From assembly GCA_963691815.1 (NCBI GenBank), contig OY829648.1, positions 31,958,456-32,022,455 on the forward strand: a DNA stretch of 64,000 nucleotides, written 5' to 3'. Within the stretch, counting starts at the first letter, position 1. Each line of letters begins with the position of its first letter. The notes below the pieces were generated by a model, which had not been told where the DNA came from, ran no database searches, and saw only the letters and a list, made by a program, of their open reading frames with translations. Shown piece by piece: positions 13,205 to 25,500 of this stretch. The translations under genes and the position numbers were made by a program. This DNA is from Echiichthys vipera. Lineage: Eukaryota > Chordata > Actinopteri > Perciformes > Trachinidae.

Positions 13205-16200
13205 TGTCCAGGGTATATGCAGAAACCCTAAAGTCAAATTGATAACCTTTAAGACATTTTTGATTCAGACTGTCATCATACATCAGCACAAACAGCACAG
13301 CCTCACTGCCCATGCTATTAACAAGCTGTTCTTAAAAGTAAGGGGATAAGGTCAGACTATGTAGCACAGCGAGTCCATTATATCCAATTAGAGCAGCTAC
13401 AAAGGCCATGGGTCCGAATGTTATGATTACATCAGTAGCACAGAGGCGGGCTTAGCTGACATTTTTTTATTGATTTTTGCAGACCAGAACACAGAGACAG
13501 GTAAACACATGTACAGTATGTCTGCTTTAAAGTGAGAAAAGAAAACAACAGACAAAAACAGAAAAACCCTAACATGAATCCTGCTATCCCTCCCAACGAC
13601 CCACGTCAGACACACAGACAGTTTACAATAAAAAACAAACAAGCAACCGAATAACATGTAACATGAGTAGATAAAGTAAAAGAAAAACCATTATAACTAG
13701 TAGCAAAAATGATTTATGTAATTCAAGAAAGAGAAAGACAACAAAAATAAGGGGGGTCTCTCTCCTTCCAGCACTAGGAAGTGTCCTCAGCATCGTCAGG
13801 AGTAGGGCTTAGCTGACATCTAAAATCTGAATGAACATGAAAGCTGTACAAATAGTCTCTCATTTATCTACACTGTGTTCAGACATGGAAAATAAAGCAG
13901 TTGTGTTGACACTGAAACTTGTGTAGGTCTACTTTTGTTACACACAGAAAACTGATCAGGAATCAGTAACAAAATTGATAAAGAATCTGGCCGATAACGA
14001 AAATAGACACCAGCATCAGTGTCAATAAAACTATTATTAAGTGCCATCTCTACAGAGGTACAGTTGAGGCTAGTCCTCACACTGGTAACTGATATCTGGC
14101 TGTTATTGGGGCAGACTGTAGCTATGGCTGTTTATGACCATGGCCTGGTTACAGCTAGAAATTGGCATTGTGTGGCTGTGGATGTAGCTATATTATGCTA
14201 CATTAGTTAATGCGTGTAAGCATTGTGTATCCTGTCATTCAGTGGTACGCTACCTGAGAGTAAGTGAGAGTGTGAATTGTATTTATTCTTTTTTTTGAGG
14301 TGGAAAGTAACCATAATGAAATACAGACTAAATAAAACGTTTCAGTGTCTCTCAAGATCTTGTAATTGATGCTTCATTAAAGTTTTCCGCCGCAAAATCC
14401 TCCCATGGTCTTTTTGGGCACTTACATTCATCAAATAAGCCATGGAGACTATTTTTTTCCTGTAACAACTATTAACATAGGAATCCGGGAGAGACGCTAA
14501 CAGCCGGACGTGGCTAACAGTGATTAGCAGGGGGCAGTACGTTGAAGGAATTCAAACATCTTTTTTAACCACTAATACTGCTCAAAACAACAGCAAACCT
14601 CTGCAGCAGCATGAGAAGAGTCCCTACACAAGTATCGCAGTTTGGTACCCAGCCCTCATAATACTTCATCATCATATATCATAACAAGAGCACCACACTA
14701 CACAATGCACTGACTGAACCACATTATGATCGTCCAACACCAGTATCTAGTGGAGGCTGGTTGCATGTGACTGTAATAGAAAGTGTTAAAGTGACACTGA
14801 CTGTCCTGTTGGATGGCAATCACTACCACGTGTGTATTCACAGTGTGTGAGTCCATGATTTTCCTGCATGGGAGATTTACATATGCACAAAAAGAGCAGA
14901 CCATGACTCACTGAACACAAGCCCAATTCTTCATGCCTTCACTTGATCCTTACTGACACACCCATGCTGCAGCTCTCCTCCCATTTCACCGCAAGTTCAA
15001 GTTTAACAACCTATGACCTGACATAACAGGAAACATGGGGACATGTCTGGGCAGCAACAGCACTTTGAGACGAAAAAACTAAATACTGAATAGAACAAGT
15101 CAAATGAGATCACAGATTGCATATGGATGTTATTCTCTCACTATCTTTGACTATCTCCTTCATACTTCTAATCTAAACACTTACCTACAATACTAGGTGC
15201 ATGGCACCTCTGTGGCCAGCCATGCTGTCTTTGTTCACTCCAACTGTATCAAGTGAATTCACCTACCCACCCACCAATCCATCCATCCATTCATCCCTCC
15301 ATTCATTCATCTACCCACCCATCCATCCATCCATCCACCCATCCATCCACCCATCCATCCATCCATCCATCCATCTACCCACCCATCCATCCATCCATCT
15401 ACCCACCCATCCATTCATCCATCCATTCATCCATCCATCCATCATCCATTCATCAATCCATCCACCCACCTGTCCACCCATCCATCCACCCATCTAACCA
15501 TCCACCCATTCATCCATCCATCATCCATCCATCTTCCCATCATCCATCCATCCATCCATCATCCATCCATCCATCCATCCATCCATCCACCCATCATCCA
15601 TCTTAACTTGGGTCTAACTATGCTTAGTGTAAGGTCATGGTATGAGGGGACATTAGTCATGAAATAATTGTTAGTACTGGGATTAGGTTAAGATTCATTA
15701 ACAAAGCCAGTTGTGTACTTTCTTATGTTCTGATGACAAACGTTAATAAAAGGCAGTCATTGCAGATGTACAGCAATTTGCAGTGAGAGTGTGTTTGTGT
15801 GTGTGCTTACCCGCTGGATGAGGTGCTGGCCAGTGATCGTCTGAGGCTGACTGGCTGGTTGACAGACTGGTTGAGGTCGTAGGCCAGATGACCCTGGAGC
15901 TCCCCCATAGAGAAACTAGGTCCTACTCCTGTGACTACTGGAGCTACAAACACACACATTGTGGTTATGAAGAACATATAGGTTCATAAAAAATGTCACA
16001 CAGCACATAATACTCATCAGATATCATAACTAGCAGGGTTGGAGGCTAAATCTGCTGTATATCTTAACTGCAAAGTGTGAAGCAGATCAAATATTCATTA
16101 TCCTGATAACAAATAAACTTTGCATCAATCCAACAGCAGCCAATCAGGTCATAGAGTAGCAGGGAAATGACACTACATTGGTGAAGGATGCACAATGGCT

Positions 16201-16765
16201 TGTTTATGACACCAAGGACCTGATTTGGCTTTACATTTCATGATGTCAAAAATGTAATGCTAACCTGGAATGTCATGTGTGTCTGGTGCAAGCCAACGTA
16301 TTTCTTCATTGTTTATTAATTTTAACTTTCACTGAGGTGGTACACATGGTATATATGTGTTTATATCATTCTAATGGCAAGTCTTATGGCATTAATTACC
16401 AGCCTCGCCTTGACTGGCATGCAAGTAGTGTTCACAACACCCTGGTCATAATGAGGACTAGGAAACGCCCCGAGGGGAACTTGATGGCTAAAGCCCTGTA
16501 CTGTTAATGCACAGTATTCTTAAATGCTCCATGGCCAACTCTGCAATCATACATGCAATCATACAATCACTTGACATGTTCAATGTAACTGAAAGTCATA
16601 AAGAGTTAGTGGTAGTAGGTTGGGTAAAGGCTAAAGCTAAGGGCAAATTAGACTTACTTCTTGACACCTGGACCAGCTCAGTGACACTGAAGACTCCTGA
16701 TGTCACAAAACTGTCCTGGAACTCTGGACCATCTGTGAAAACACAACAGCGTTTGAACACTAATG

Positions 16766-16830
<65 letters not shown>

Positions 16831-16838
16831 TGTGTGTT

Positions 16839-16872
<34 letters not shown>

Positions 16873-18166
16873 TCTAGCTCAGAGGAATCTGTGGAATCTT
16901 TATGTTGTGTTTTCCCTTTACCTTTGCTCTCATTCTTTCAGTGTGTTGCTTCAGTTCTGCATTTAATTTTCATCATATTGCTGCATTCCTAAGCACTGGG
17001 ACATGGGACTTATCCTACCTGGAGTTTACTCGCTCCGACTTCAGAGCGTTCCAGACAATTGAAGTTGAACATAAACAGAAAACATGGATGACCGCCATCA
17101 AATACGTCAATTAACATCTTGTCCAGCACCTGATAACATTGGTTGACACTAGAGCGGTTTTCAGCTAAAACATCTTCATCAACTGATCTGAGCCGTGTAT
17201 GTAAAGGCTCTGCGTATGGATATGAAATGGAACTGGGTATTATGTTATAAAAGTGCGTTTCATTTTGCTGTGACACAAAACATAAAACATTAATGTGAAA
17301 AGAAAACATAGTAAATTAGAAAAGTCTGCAAACTAATGCAGCCTATATTACATATATGGTCAAACTTAATATATATATTATATATATTCCTGCTAAGAGA
17401 TTATAACAACATATTTTCACGCCAGAATATTCAAAATAAGTTATTTTAAATTGCAGTGTTTAATACAACACTACACGCATTGAAGTAGAATTTATAGCCT
17501 ATTCTTTGAAGTTTTATCTCTCACGACTTTTGTCTCCACGGGCGCTGCCTCCGACCTCCCACGGCACTGGAACGCAGCATTTTTTACACCTGGTGTAAAG
17601 CGGTGCACAATGTCTCAACCACAACACACCCATGATTATTGAAGGGACTAAATACAACCCCTTTGCCCCATGCCCCTCACTTTGAGCGCAGCATATTCAT
17701 CATCTGACTAGCAAGAGTGGAGTTGGACACACCCTAAATGCTCTTGTGCCATGCACTTTAAAACATGTGTTATAGATTGTTTAAATAGGGCCCTTGGTAT
17801 TACCTTAATCAATCACATCAAACCAAGCCGACAGCCTATTCATGTATTAGGTCAGTCCCATAGGCAGACAGTCTGGCTGCACAAGTTAACATTCTGCTAT
17901 AAGACAGCAGAAGGGGAGGACAATGACAGCCGGTGTGTTGGTGGGCCCGACTATGGATTAGGTAAATGAAAATAAAGGGAAGCTGGCTTTCACACAGATA
18001 AAAATGATCATACATGATGCAGGTGCCCATACATTACAGAATCGACTTATGTAAGCAGTTTCCTCTGTAATGAAAGATCCTTTACATTACCCATGGTGGC
18101 TGTTCGACTGTCCTCCTGATCAGAACCCACTCCTGTACGACTGGGACTGCTGCTCTGCTCTGCCTC

Positions 18167-18204
<38 letters not shown>

Positions 18205-19494
18205 GACACACACAAAGAGAGAGACAGAGACAGAGAGAGATTTATCAATAAGACAGTTACCAGATCAACAGTCACTAAAAGGAGGGCTGAATTCAGCTGA
18301 TGGATGTAAACAGGTCTGCAGTGGATTCACCCACTGCCCCACATCCATCAGGGTCTCTCCAGCTGCTCATGATGTTAGCCAGTGTGGCTTATACAGTTCA
18401 GTCCATACAGTACATACTTGGTTATCATCATTAAAGGGACAATGATGTGGGTTGGTGTTGTACACAGTTGATGCCAGTAGAGGGCAGGGTTTAGTAATAC
18501 ATTTTGATACTATGGCTCTCTTTTTTTTGTCGTTTATTATTAAAAATATATATTATGATATATACATTTTCCTTTATGATTGTCTTTTTACACACACACA
18601 CAGTTTACATTAATTTCACATAGGTACACTGTTTCATATTTTAAAGTAAACATTTAAGTTCATTTTCTGCACTGCTCACAGATACTTAATCCTTGAAAAC
18701 ATTAAAACTTTTATACTCATTTTATATATTTTCTGTTCGTCTGCTACACATCCCCAAAAGCAAAAATAAAACATGCCCACAAACCGTCTATACATCACAC
18801 ACTACAGGAAAGACCTCTCACCCACAAGCATCCACAAAACACAAAATCTGTATACATGGCAGTCATACAAAAACCAAGCATAGTTGTCTCACACAAATAC
18901 AGCAACATTCTTTCTACACAAATACAGCCCCTGAAACAAAAACCAAAGAGCGATTTATCATTCAGATTGAAATAAAACATGATCTTCAATCAAAAAGTCC
19001 AAATAAAAACCCCCACACTCATACATGTTCTTAAACACTTGCTCTCTTATATCCAGGGGCAGAGTGGCCATCGGGAAAACCAGGAGATTTCCCGGTTGGC
19101 TAGTGGCCAATAAGCTCAAGTGAACCTGCCGGCAGACTGCCCCGAATAGCCGTGTAATGTTCATGACCGGCCCATTTAGTTAAAACTCTTCAGAACCAAA
19201 CACGTTTCTCTGAAAATCTCAGAAATCTCTATAAACCGTAGACACAGAGAGTCCAACCGCTATATATATCACTTGTGTCTCTACATCTCACTCATGGTTG
19301 CTACAGTGTCACACTCACTCTCATTAATCCAGCCTACTGATTTTTGTTTAGTAACTAGTGCTGCAGGTGAGTCGACAGGAAAACGGTTAGCTCAAGCTTT
19401 GACATTGTTGAGAATTAGCAAAACATTTGAGCTGAGTTCTTTATAGTTCCTCCTCAGTGGGGCAGTGTCATCATATCACGATCTGCACCGCTAG

Positions 19495-19540
<46 letters not shown>

Positions 19541-22500
19541 ACACGCATGCACACACACACACACACACACGCATGCACGCACACACGCATGCACGCACGC
19601 ACACACACAGAGACACACACACGCACGCATGCACACACACAGAGACACACGCACTCACGCATGCACGCACAAACGCACACACAGACACACACACACACAC
19701 ACACACAGGAGGGGATGGGTTGGGCCCGTTGTGGGCCGGTGCAGTCAGAATTGTCCCTCGGATTTTTGTGCCCCACTCCGCCCCTTCCACCATCTAGTGT
19801 CTCAAGATCGTAGTCACAACAACAAAACATAATTCCAGCAGTCGGGTTGCCAGGTTTGGTGCAGAGTGTGTCAGTGATCAGCCTGCTCCATGTCAGTTAT
19901 GAATCAAACAGGGGAAACCATTCATTTGGACTAATCAATGAATTTACAACAGTATTTAACGTTAGCCAGTCTTCAGCTGAAGTCTTTCTATGAGTGCTGT
20001 GGAATCCATTAGCTAGCTCTCAACTCAACATGATTCTTGTTTCTGTAGCAACAACAGACAACCCTGGCAACCAGCAACGCCCAACGCTATTGGCTGCTAC
20101 AGTGGAAACAGAACTGACACAAAGTCATTGTTAAACCTGTCATATAAAAAGTAAAATAGTAAATATATTTTTTATGGGAAAGCAATACTTTGTTCTATAC
20201 CCCTCAAAACGACCAGTGAGTGAATTATTAAAAAAAATATATAAAGCATTTAATAAAGATTCTACATATTCAACCTTTAAGCAATATCACACTGTGTGAA
20301 GCTGTTAGTTAACAACTGATGTAATGTTAATTAACAGTTATTAGAACACCTGTGCAGCGGAGTGATAATGACTGTAAAATATCACAGTGCTGTATATCTG
20401 CACTCATGGAATGTCTCTTGTCCAATCAAATTACTTGGTCGGAACTAACTGTTATAGTATAGTTACATAAAACTATCACCATGACCGCCCAAGCTCCGGT
20501 GAAATCACCCGCCTCCTACAACGACAGTGCAGTGAACAATACAAGACTGTAGGACAGAGAACATACAGGAGACTCCATATATGTGGCACCTACAAGTAGA
20601 ACAAGTGTTCAAGGATTCAACGCCAGAGCCAACCAATAAGCCTTTGGTTCAGTTAGGTCTCAGTCAGTTGTGTCTGTGCAAGGTTACACTGCTGCTGAGT
20701 GATATTGTCAGCAGTTTGTGGAGGTGACAATTCAGGAAACTAGTTAAGTATTTGTGAGTTTGCAGCTCAACCAGATGGAAAAAGATGATTTTAAACACAT
20801 CAACAGTTCAGTCACACAACTTCTGTTTGAAATGTTTATTGCAACAGCAGAACATAGAGTCTGGCATCTAGACTCCGACCTCATCACTCCCTACAGATAG
20901 TTTAGATGAGATACTGGGGAGTGATGATTGAATATATTCCCCCGTCGGAGCCTGCGGGTGGATGCTGGGGTGGAGGTGAGGCTGAAGAGCAGGCAACTAT
21001 GCTGGTGCCCTGCATCAGAATTGGCAAGGCGGAGGGAGGGACGGGACATTTTTGCAGCTTAATAGACCGCCAGATTAAGAGGGTATGTTTATGGAAGCTG
21101 ATGTGGAGTGAGGTGAACCACGTGAGTATGAAGCAGTTTGACTCCAGCTGACTGCCTGAACTACGTGGATCACAGGCATCGCTCCATTAAACACTGTGAC
21201 TTTGTTTTTTACAAAGTGAAAAAAGTTTGTATTTGGACTATAGTCCACTAACTCAGGGGTCAGCAAACTTTAGTAGCAGAAAACATTGATAAACTGAGGC
21301 TAATACAGTCTATTGAGTCTATATTAGCTTATAGAAATGACCAATAAGTCTTAATGGGCATTCATTAATATTATGTTTGTCGCCATTTTTATGGCCCTGT
21401 TTTTGACATATTTTTCTGAACTATCTCGGTTTTGTTTTTGAAGTAGATGTTTGATATTTGAATTAACCAGTGTTGTGCCTGAACGCGTTCATTGAATGAT
21501 AGTTAATGAACTCATTCATATTTTGGGTGAACGTGAACTGAACGTACTGTATTCTGCCTGGTGAACATTACTGTGCACGTGTTCATTCTGTGAACGACGC
21601 TCTCTCAGGTTAACTTTGTTCAGTAGGGCCTCTATAGAGCCTTCCAGGCAAAAACCAGGCAAAAACACACCGTAAACAGACCTTAACATGGAGCGGAAAA
21701 ACACCCAATCTGGCAACAGCAGCTGCCAGTGTCACACCCCTGCACGTGTCATCAAAACAAAACACAGCATGGAGGCTACAGCAACGCGTAGGTGACAAAG
21801 GAGGCGTTGTATTCTTGGTTAAATGAGTTTTATGACAAGGTCGGTGAGGATGGGAACAATCTTATATTTCTGTGAAAACGTTGCCCGCCGGCTTTCAAAA
21901 AAAAATAAAATCTGCTCTTAAGTCACATCAACAGCAAACCTGAAACGGCACTTTGAACTGAAGCACCCGGCATTTAAAGGTATGAGCAAGCAAATAAAAA
22001 TATCAAAAGACATTCAAGACAGTTCCTCGACCCAAATCCCATTAACTATATACAGCCACAGCAGAATGACCTGGTGGTGCAGTCGGAGCCGTGCAGCCTT
22101 TGAGTAAAGTGGAAAGCACAGCTTTCATAAAATTCATTTCAAGTTCAACCTTAATTTCCTACCTCAGTCTGGTTCCTGGTTTTACTACTCATGTAACTTG
22201 TTTGTTGAAAGTGGATTCCAGTTTTTCCTTTTTACTATGCACTGAAATGGAAAACTATTAAAATTGAAAAACATTTGCACCTTAAGGATTACTGTCCTGT
22301 GCTTCTCTTTATAATTCCTCATTAAAAAAAGAACATTCAAGCAGCTGTTTTCCTCATGGTTTTGAGAATACACTGTAGGTGTGAAAACTGCACCTGCTGG
22401 TGTGTGGACTGAATGGACAGCAGCAAAGTGTTAAAGCAACAATGTGGAAATGCTGTCCCCTCAGTTCTAATGTAAACCCTGGATGGATAAGGATTCAAAA

Positions 22501-25500
22501 TTGGATATGAAGATGAAACCTGACACATACTTTAGTGTTATAACTGATAAAATAATTGCTGTCTGTGGCTCTATACAGACTGTGGCAATTATTATGAAAA
22601 AATAGCTTGCAGCAACATATTGAAGAAAAGAACTGTGAACTAGCTCATTTAAAAATTTGTGAACTGAACTTTGAAGTAGTTCATGTAGAAAATGGACTTT
22701 CCCAACACCGGAATGAACGATTCCTTTATGTAGTCAGCGTTCATGAACAGCTGTTCGTGCCTTTCCACACCTTTAAGTTGGAATCCACCAATTCAGTTGA
22801 CGTATTGTATATGAAGTCGCCGGATCTCGTTCACCTTCTACGGCGAGCAGAAGATCTGGCCACCTGTTGCATGATGGACACAGCCCAGCGAGTTGACTGA
22901 CCGCTCAACGTATTTGAATCTGCCTCAACATGACAGGATTTCTGCTTTAGGTTTTGTGAATGGAGAATGGAAGAATCACTTTAGGCCTACAAAAATGAAA
23001 AATAAAAATGTTGAGAAAATTATTATTAATTTCCATTTTTGTCAAAGCCACAGGGAGCCACTGGAGAGTTGCTGCAGAGCTGCAGGTTACCTCGCCCTGC
23101 TCTAACTAAACATGCCAGGAAGTAGCTGGTTTACTTTATGCTGACTGTTACTAATAACAACAAAACTGTTTTAGTCAGTTTAACTGTATTGTAAGAAACT
23201 TAATTACATGTTTTATGCATATTTACATGTTTCAAAGTTTAGTGCAATGGTTCTGTTAGAAACTAGAAGTCTTTTAGAGCTTTTGTGTGTTGCTGAGTTG
23301 AAGCTGTCTCTCTAACCACAATACTAAAACTGCAGTCCTGACCTCAGTACATCCTGCTGCAAAACCTCTTTTCTGTTGTCCTGGCTGGCTGTTGATCATG
23401 TTTATTCTGCAGTCAGTTGATATTTTATGACCCAGTGCTGTTGTATCTGTTCTGTTCTGGCTCATCAAACTGCTGCCTCACTGCGTTAGTAAGTGAGACT
23501 CCCACATCTCCTGAAGCCACAATATAAAAACCAGATGTGAACGCTGCGTTCTTTCAGCTGTTTTTGGACTCAACTCATAGCTGCATTAAACATATTTATA
23601 CAAATGGTTTCAACTGACCAATGAGAAAGAAGAACTCAGTTGGGAAGTTCTCCGATAACTTCTGTGTTATGAACAGCAGCTCTGAGGAACGATTCAAAAA
23701 CATCCACAGCCCTGTGAGAATCTCTTACAACCATTTGCCATTACAAAAAGTAGCTTCCTGAAGATTCTCTTCCTATAATTCAGATATGGATTATCACGGC
23801 TCCAACAGGATGATTCCAAAGAAGGCTGGGCCAAATGGAAAACATCAAGTCATTTTGAACAAGTAACTTTGATACTGGTCTCTGTTGATTTTTTTGTTTT
23901 GAGAGCAAATTGCCGCACAATATGAATATATTTTGATAATGTCTTTTATTTTTTTGGGAACTGTTGTATAATCACTTATTACGCTAGACAGTGTGCTTTA
24001 CCATGATTGTTAGCACTTCAATGACACTTATGGATAACAATCACTGTAAACACACCCTCATTACTGCTTAATTATACAACACGTGCGAGGGTGCTCAAAT
24101 CAGCACACCGTGCTTATCAGTTCAAATATTACTCCACTATGTCCATGGCAACATTATAAGTCAGAAACCAGTAGGTCATAATATACATTAAAAAATGGAT
24201 GGTTTTTGTTTATTTTGATTTATAAACCAGCACATTCTGACAACAATTCTGATGAAAATATAATCATTTACATTGATGACCCTAACGTTTGGTAATGCCC
24301 CATGGTTGAGACAAGAGTTCAGTTCCAAGTAGAGGAACTACTAGGCTAGAATTCAGTATAATTTGGTGTGGATCATCCTGGTCCCACATGGATGAACCCT
24401 GATATTTTCATTTCTTCCATAGTGTCAACATCAGAGCCTTCTGTCATGGTGGCAGCATGGCTCCAAGGATGGAAACGTCTGTTGGTTGCTTTTGGATGTG
24501 CCTGTACAGTAGATGCCTCAGGATTTGCACAAATCTATTCTTCTCCATAAATAATGCATACTTAAACATTTCATCGGCTTTTTCTTGCACCACCTTCAGG
24601 CCAGAATATCCCATGATCTGATTTACAGATGGTCATGGCATTTCCTGAGCACTCATGCTCCCCAAAGGAGGATCCCTTCTGGACAAAGTATGAATCATAG
24701 AAAAAAAGAATTATCCATACATTGCTTTTTCCAACCAACATTTTCATATTGCAGGGTATAATGGACATCGCAGCTTCTAGGTTATGCTAATACAAATAAT
24801 AGATTAAATATTTAATCTTTTTAAATATAAGCATTTGTGGAATATGTTAAGGTAGCTGAGAATGTACTTATCATGCAATCCTGCCCCCTTTAAAACTCAA
24901 GGTCCCCAAGTCCAAAATGTACAAATTGTACAATTCAGAAACTGCAGGGAGTTGGTTGGGTAGGAGGTGGGTGTAGGAAGCACAGGACTTTGGCACTGGA
25001 ACCAGGGTTAGTCCCCTCCCGTCCAAAATCTAAGAGAAGAACTGCCAAACTGAAAAATGTGGTAATGAAATAGTTGTTGAAAAAGAGTTACACTAATCCT
25101 TGCCCCTTCTGCAGCATGAATACTTCTCCATCCTTTTCTAGGTCAAACTAGGTCAAGGTCAAACATCAAACATTTCCCTGAACCTCTCAAAAGCCGTCCA
25201 CCTCCCTCTGTTCACTCACTCCTCCTGTCATGTGCTCTGCTGCCTTTCCTCTTGTTTTTGCTCTCAGCTCCTGTGATGTGGAATGGGGGATTTATCCCTA
25301 AATGTTCCCGGTTCCAAAAATACAGCATATAATATTTAAGCCTTTCTCTCTTGTCTCTTTAACTGCCCTTACACAACGGTATAACATTTCAGACTTATTG
25401 GACCAAGCTTAGCTTTAAAACAAGTGATTATCAGTGTCCATAAAATCTATAACCCTGCAGGCCCAGGATCAATAATGCAAGTCAGAGACAGTAAAAGTTA

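Larger units (their letters stand above)
12353..15810. other. nfic intron between exons 6 and 5
   Basis: Holds (TG)n at 13103-13207, an L1-like 3' end insertion (13463-13804), a one-arm copy of the fold-back element (14375-14635) and a long (ATCC)n array (15252-15605). Nothing else recognised. Confidence 0.65.

Noticed and set aside
15201..15606. His/Pro/Ile/Ser-rich frames of about 100 codons
   Set aside because: Translation of an (ATCC)n array in several registers; no codon preference or domain.
16507..16992. 161-codon frame on the plus strand overlapping nfic exon 4
   Set aside because: It is antisense to a clear nfic exon and its middle is a TG repeat.
19457..19830. His/Thr-rich and Cys/Val-rich frames of 118-119 codons
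   Set aside because: Both strands of a CA microsatellite.
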